Source of the DNA: Candidatus Bathyarchaeota archaeon
Lineage (GTDB): Archaea; Thermoproteota; Bathyarchaeia; TCS64; B23
DNA length: 5,854 nucleotides
Assembly: GCA_029259285.1 (NCBI GenBank)
Contig: JAPDJB010000039.1
Location: 1 to 5,854 of the forward strand
Direction: 5' to 3'
Positions within the stretch are counted from its first letter, which is position 1; each line of letters begins with the position of its first letter. A program made the translations under genes and the position numbers. The notes beneath the pieces were generated by a model that was given only the letters and a program-made list of their open reading frames with translations, did not search any database and was not told the origin of the DNA. Shown piece by piece: positions 4,523-5,854 of the stretch.

Positions 4523-5648
4523 CAACCTGCTCCACCACCTCGACGCCGCGTCTCCGGAGCTCCATGAGTATCTCCTCGAAGATCTTTGGCCTCAGACCCA
4601 GCTTCTCAGGGGGTATAACGCCCCTCTCCTCTATTCGCCCCCTCGCCAGTAGCTGGGCCACTATGGAGGTGGTGTAGCCCGTCGTCCTCGCCATCGCCGT
4701 GACGTCTCTCGCCCTGTCATATCTATCGAGGAGGTGGAATCTGATGGTCTTCTCAGCTCCATCCTTCAGGCCCTTAACCTCCACAATCATCGCGAGGAGG
4801 TCTCCCACCTCCGGCATCCTGAGATGCTTCTCCAGCAGCCTCGCCGTGAAGCGCTTCGGTGAGACCTTCACCCCCTCAACCTCTATTGGTTCATCGTCGA
4901 AGAGGCCGAGCTCCCTGAGCAGCTTAACCCTCTCCACATGCCCTGGATACCGGAGCGTCTTCTCATACATGCTCTCCACCCCCTTGAAGGTCTCTATGAG
5001 GGTTCTCAGGCCATCTGTGTAGAAGGCCTCCAAACGGCCGAGCCCTGGGAACTCGATCTCCTCGAGGCCACTGAGAGCTGGAACCTCGACGACTCTGCCG
5101 CCCTCGACGATGCGGACGGGTCGTATATACTCGTCGATGAGTCCCTCAGCCGACCATGTTATCGTATAGCCCAGCGGTGGAACAGGCCTCTCAGGTATGC
5201 CTCCGACGAGTATGTGGGCCGCCCTAACCTCGTCGAGCTTAGAGGCCCAATAGCCCACCAGCATATTCGACAATCCAGGGGCCACTCCACAGTCGGGGAT
5301 GAGCGTCACCCCCCTCCGCCGAGCCTCCTCATCGAGGATCAGCGGATTCTCAGGGGTGTAGGAGACATCCACCATGTCCACGCCCACCTCGACGGCGGCC
5401 TCCATGGCGTTGAAGCCGTAATCCCCTGGCAGCGCCCCCACGGCTAGGTCGAATCCCTCAAGGGCCTTGGCTATGCCCTCCTCACTTGAGGCGTCGACGA
5501 TCGTCCACTCTCCACCGATCTCTCCAGCCACCCTCTGGGCCGCAGCCTTGAATTTGTCGCCGACGGTTATCTCAGCCTCCAGGGACTCGGAGAGGTCTTT
5601 GGCGATGGTGGAGCCGATCTTTCCGCAGCCGATGACTATAATTCGCAT
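4506..5648 (-). CDS. Saccharopine dehydrogenase/lysine 6-dehydrogenase-like oxidoreductase
   Basis: This 380-residue NAD(P)-dependent enzyme has an N-terminal Rossmann domain with IIVIGCGKIGS (3-13, the GxGxxG motif) and an acidic residue ending the second strand (Asp31), which usually favours NAD. DCGVAPGLSNMLVGYWASKL (119-138) is typical of the saccharopine dehydrogenase-like group that includes lysine 6-dehydrogenase. The catalytic/dimerisation domain includes YTITWSAEGLIDEYIRPVRI (161-180) and FPGLGRLEAFYTDGLRTLIE (200-219), and the C-terminus carries MARTTGYTTSIVAQLLARG (319-337). The substrate is unknown; an amino acid or its demethylated derivative is plausible. The ATG at 5648 starts two codons after the mttB stop, behind a GGAGG element, and the 3' end overlaps mtrH. 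The gene therefore belongs to the methyl-transfer operon rather than to lysine biosynthesis, for which no neighbouring genes are seen. Confidence 0.85.
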   Translation of the reverse strand: MRIIVIGCGKIGSTIAKDLSESLEAEITVGDKFKAAAQRVAGEIGGEWTIVDASSEEGIAKALEGFDLAVGALPGDYGFNAMEAAVEVGVDMVDVSYTPENPLILDEEARRRGVTLIPDCGVAPGLSNMLVGYWASKLDEVRAAHILVGGIPERPVPPLGYTITWSAEGLIDEYIRPVRIVEGGRVVEVPALSGLEEIEFPGLGRLEAFYTDGLRTLIETFKGVESMYEKTLRYPGHVERVKLLRELGLFDDEPIEVEGVKVSPKRFTARLLEKHLRMPEVGDLLAMIVEVKGLKDGAEKTIRFHLLDRYDRARDVTAMARTTGYTTSIVAQLLARGRIEERGVIPPEKLGLRPKIFEEILMELRRRGVEVVEQVDEAGG

Positions 5649-5651
5649 CCC

Positions 5652-5854
5652 CTACGCCTCCGGCCTCTGTAGGTTGTATCGTTTGAAGATGGAGTTTACA
5701 ACTTCCTCCAGCGCCTGTGCCCTCTCCTCTGGCATCGGCTTTGGTTGATGCTCCTTCAGCAGCTTCTCCACTCGTTCCCTCGCTCTGGCGACGATGTCCT
5801 TCGACCCCGCCTTCCTCCAGGCGTCGAGGGTGAGACGGCAGACTACATCTGATG
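5652..5854 (-). CDS. MttB-superfamily (trimethylamine/betaine) corrinoid methyltransferase, C-terminal fragment
   Basis: The last 66 residues of a gene that enters from the right edge. The fragment includes LDAWRKAGSKDIVARARERV (9-28) and LLKEHQPKPMPEE (31-43), followed by an amphipathic helix. The pattern of a W-x3-G turn, a helix, then a (H)QPxPLP linker and a final helix is characteristic of the C-terminus of MttB/MtgB proteins. These TIM-barrel enzymes transfer a methyl group from trimethylamine or a quaternary amine such as glycine betaine to a cognate corrinoid protein. The pyrrolysine position, in the middle of MttB, lies outside the window, so the subtype cannot be read directly. Its stop is TAG, and only one codon separates that from the dehydrogenase ATG in the same frame. 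The gene is the most upstream visible member of the mttB-dehydrogenase-mtrH operon. Confidence 0.78.
   Translation of the reverse strand, partial: SDVVCRLTLDAWRKAGSKDIVARARERVEKLLKEHQPKPMPEERAQALEEVVNSIFKRYNLQRPEA

Noticed and set aside
4938..5447. Plus-strand open frame of 169 codons opposite the dehydrogenase gene
   Set aside because: It lies wholly antisense to a gene with clear family motifs, its translation shows no recognisable domain, and such frames are expected in GC-rich coding DNA.
1..5854. CRISPR arrays, insertion sequences, tRNA genes or phage genes
   Set aside because: No regularly spaced repeats, terminal inverted repeats, transposase motifs or tRNA-like cloverleaf were noticed, and nearly all bases are assigned to conserved genes.

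Overview
This window is archaeal. It carries genes found in archaea and eukaryotes but not bacteria (S19e, L31e, L39e, L18Ae/LX, a PDCD5-family protein) and the alpha subunit of archaeal prefoldin. It also has an MtrH-family methyltransferase, TATA-box promoters and mixed ATG/GTG/TTG starts. The GC-rich coding, AGG/AGA arginine codons and an MttB-MtrH pairing without coenzyme M genes in view suggest an uncultivated Thermoproteota-type lineage such as Bathyarchaeia. That placement is inferred from gene content, not shown.

Layout. Positions 1-1891, all minus strand, are one tightly packed translation and protein-folding operon, transcribed in the order S19e, PDCD5-like, L39e, L31e, L18Ae/LX, prefoldin alpha, ftsY. 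The last gene is cut by the window edge, with only 11 codons visible. Gaps are a few bases or negative, and three or four starts are TTG or GTG. A TATA-like box at 1941-1950 probably drives the operon. The gene eif6, often found between L31e and LX in archaea, is absent here.

Positions 1953-3587 hold two genes diverging from a short shared promoter region (2727-2807): a minus-strand HpcH/HpaI-type class II aldolase and a plus-strand iron-sulfur protein of the epoxyqueuosine reductase (QueG) fold. The second keeps all eight cluster cysteines but appears to lack the catalytic aspartate. A small perfect palindrome separates it from the convergent gene that follows.

Positions 3626-5854, minus strand, form a methyl-transfer operon: the C-terminal end of an MttB-superfamily corrinoid methyltransferase, a saccharopine/lysine-6-dehydrogenase-like oxidoreductase, and a stand-alone MtrH. 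The likely logic is that MttB demethylates a quaternary or tertiary amine onto a corrinoid protein not visible here, and MtrH passes the methyl group to tetrahydromethanopterin or tetrahydrofolate. The dehydrogenase may oxidise the demethylated product. TAG ends six of the eleven genes whose stops are visible, including ribosomal genes and mttB itself, so pyrrolysine decoding looks unlikely. The most interesting content is this operon and the QueG-like protein beside it. The remainder is conserved housekeeping. No tRNA, rRNA, CRISPR array or insertion sequence was seen, and no gene-free stretch exceeds about 85 bases.
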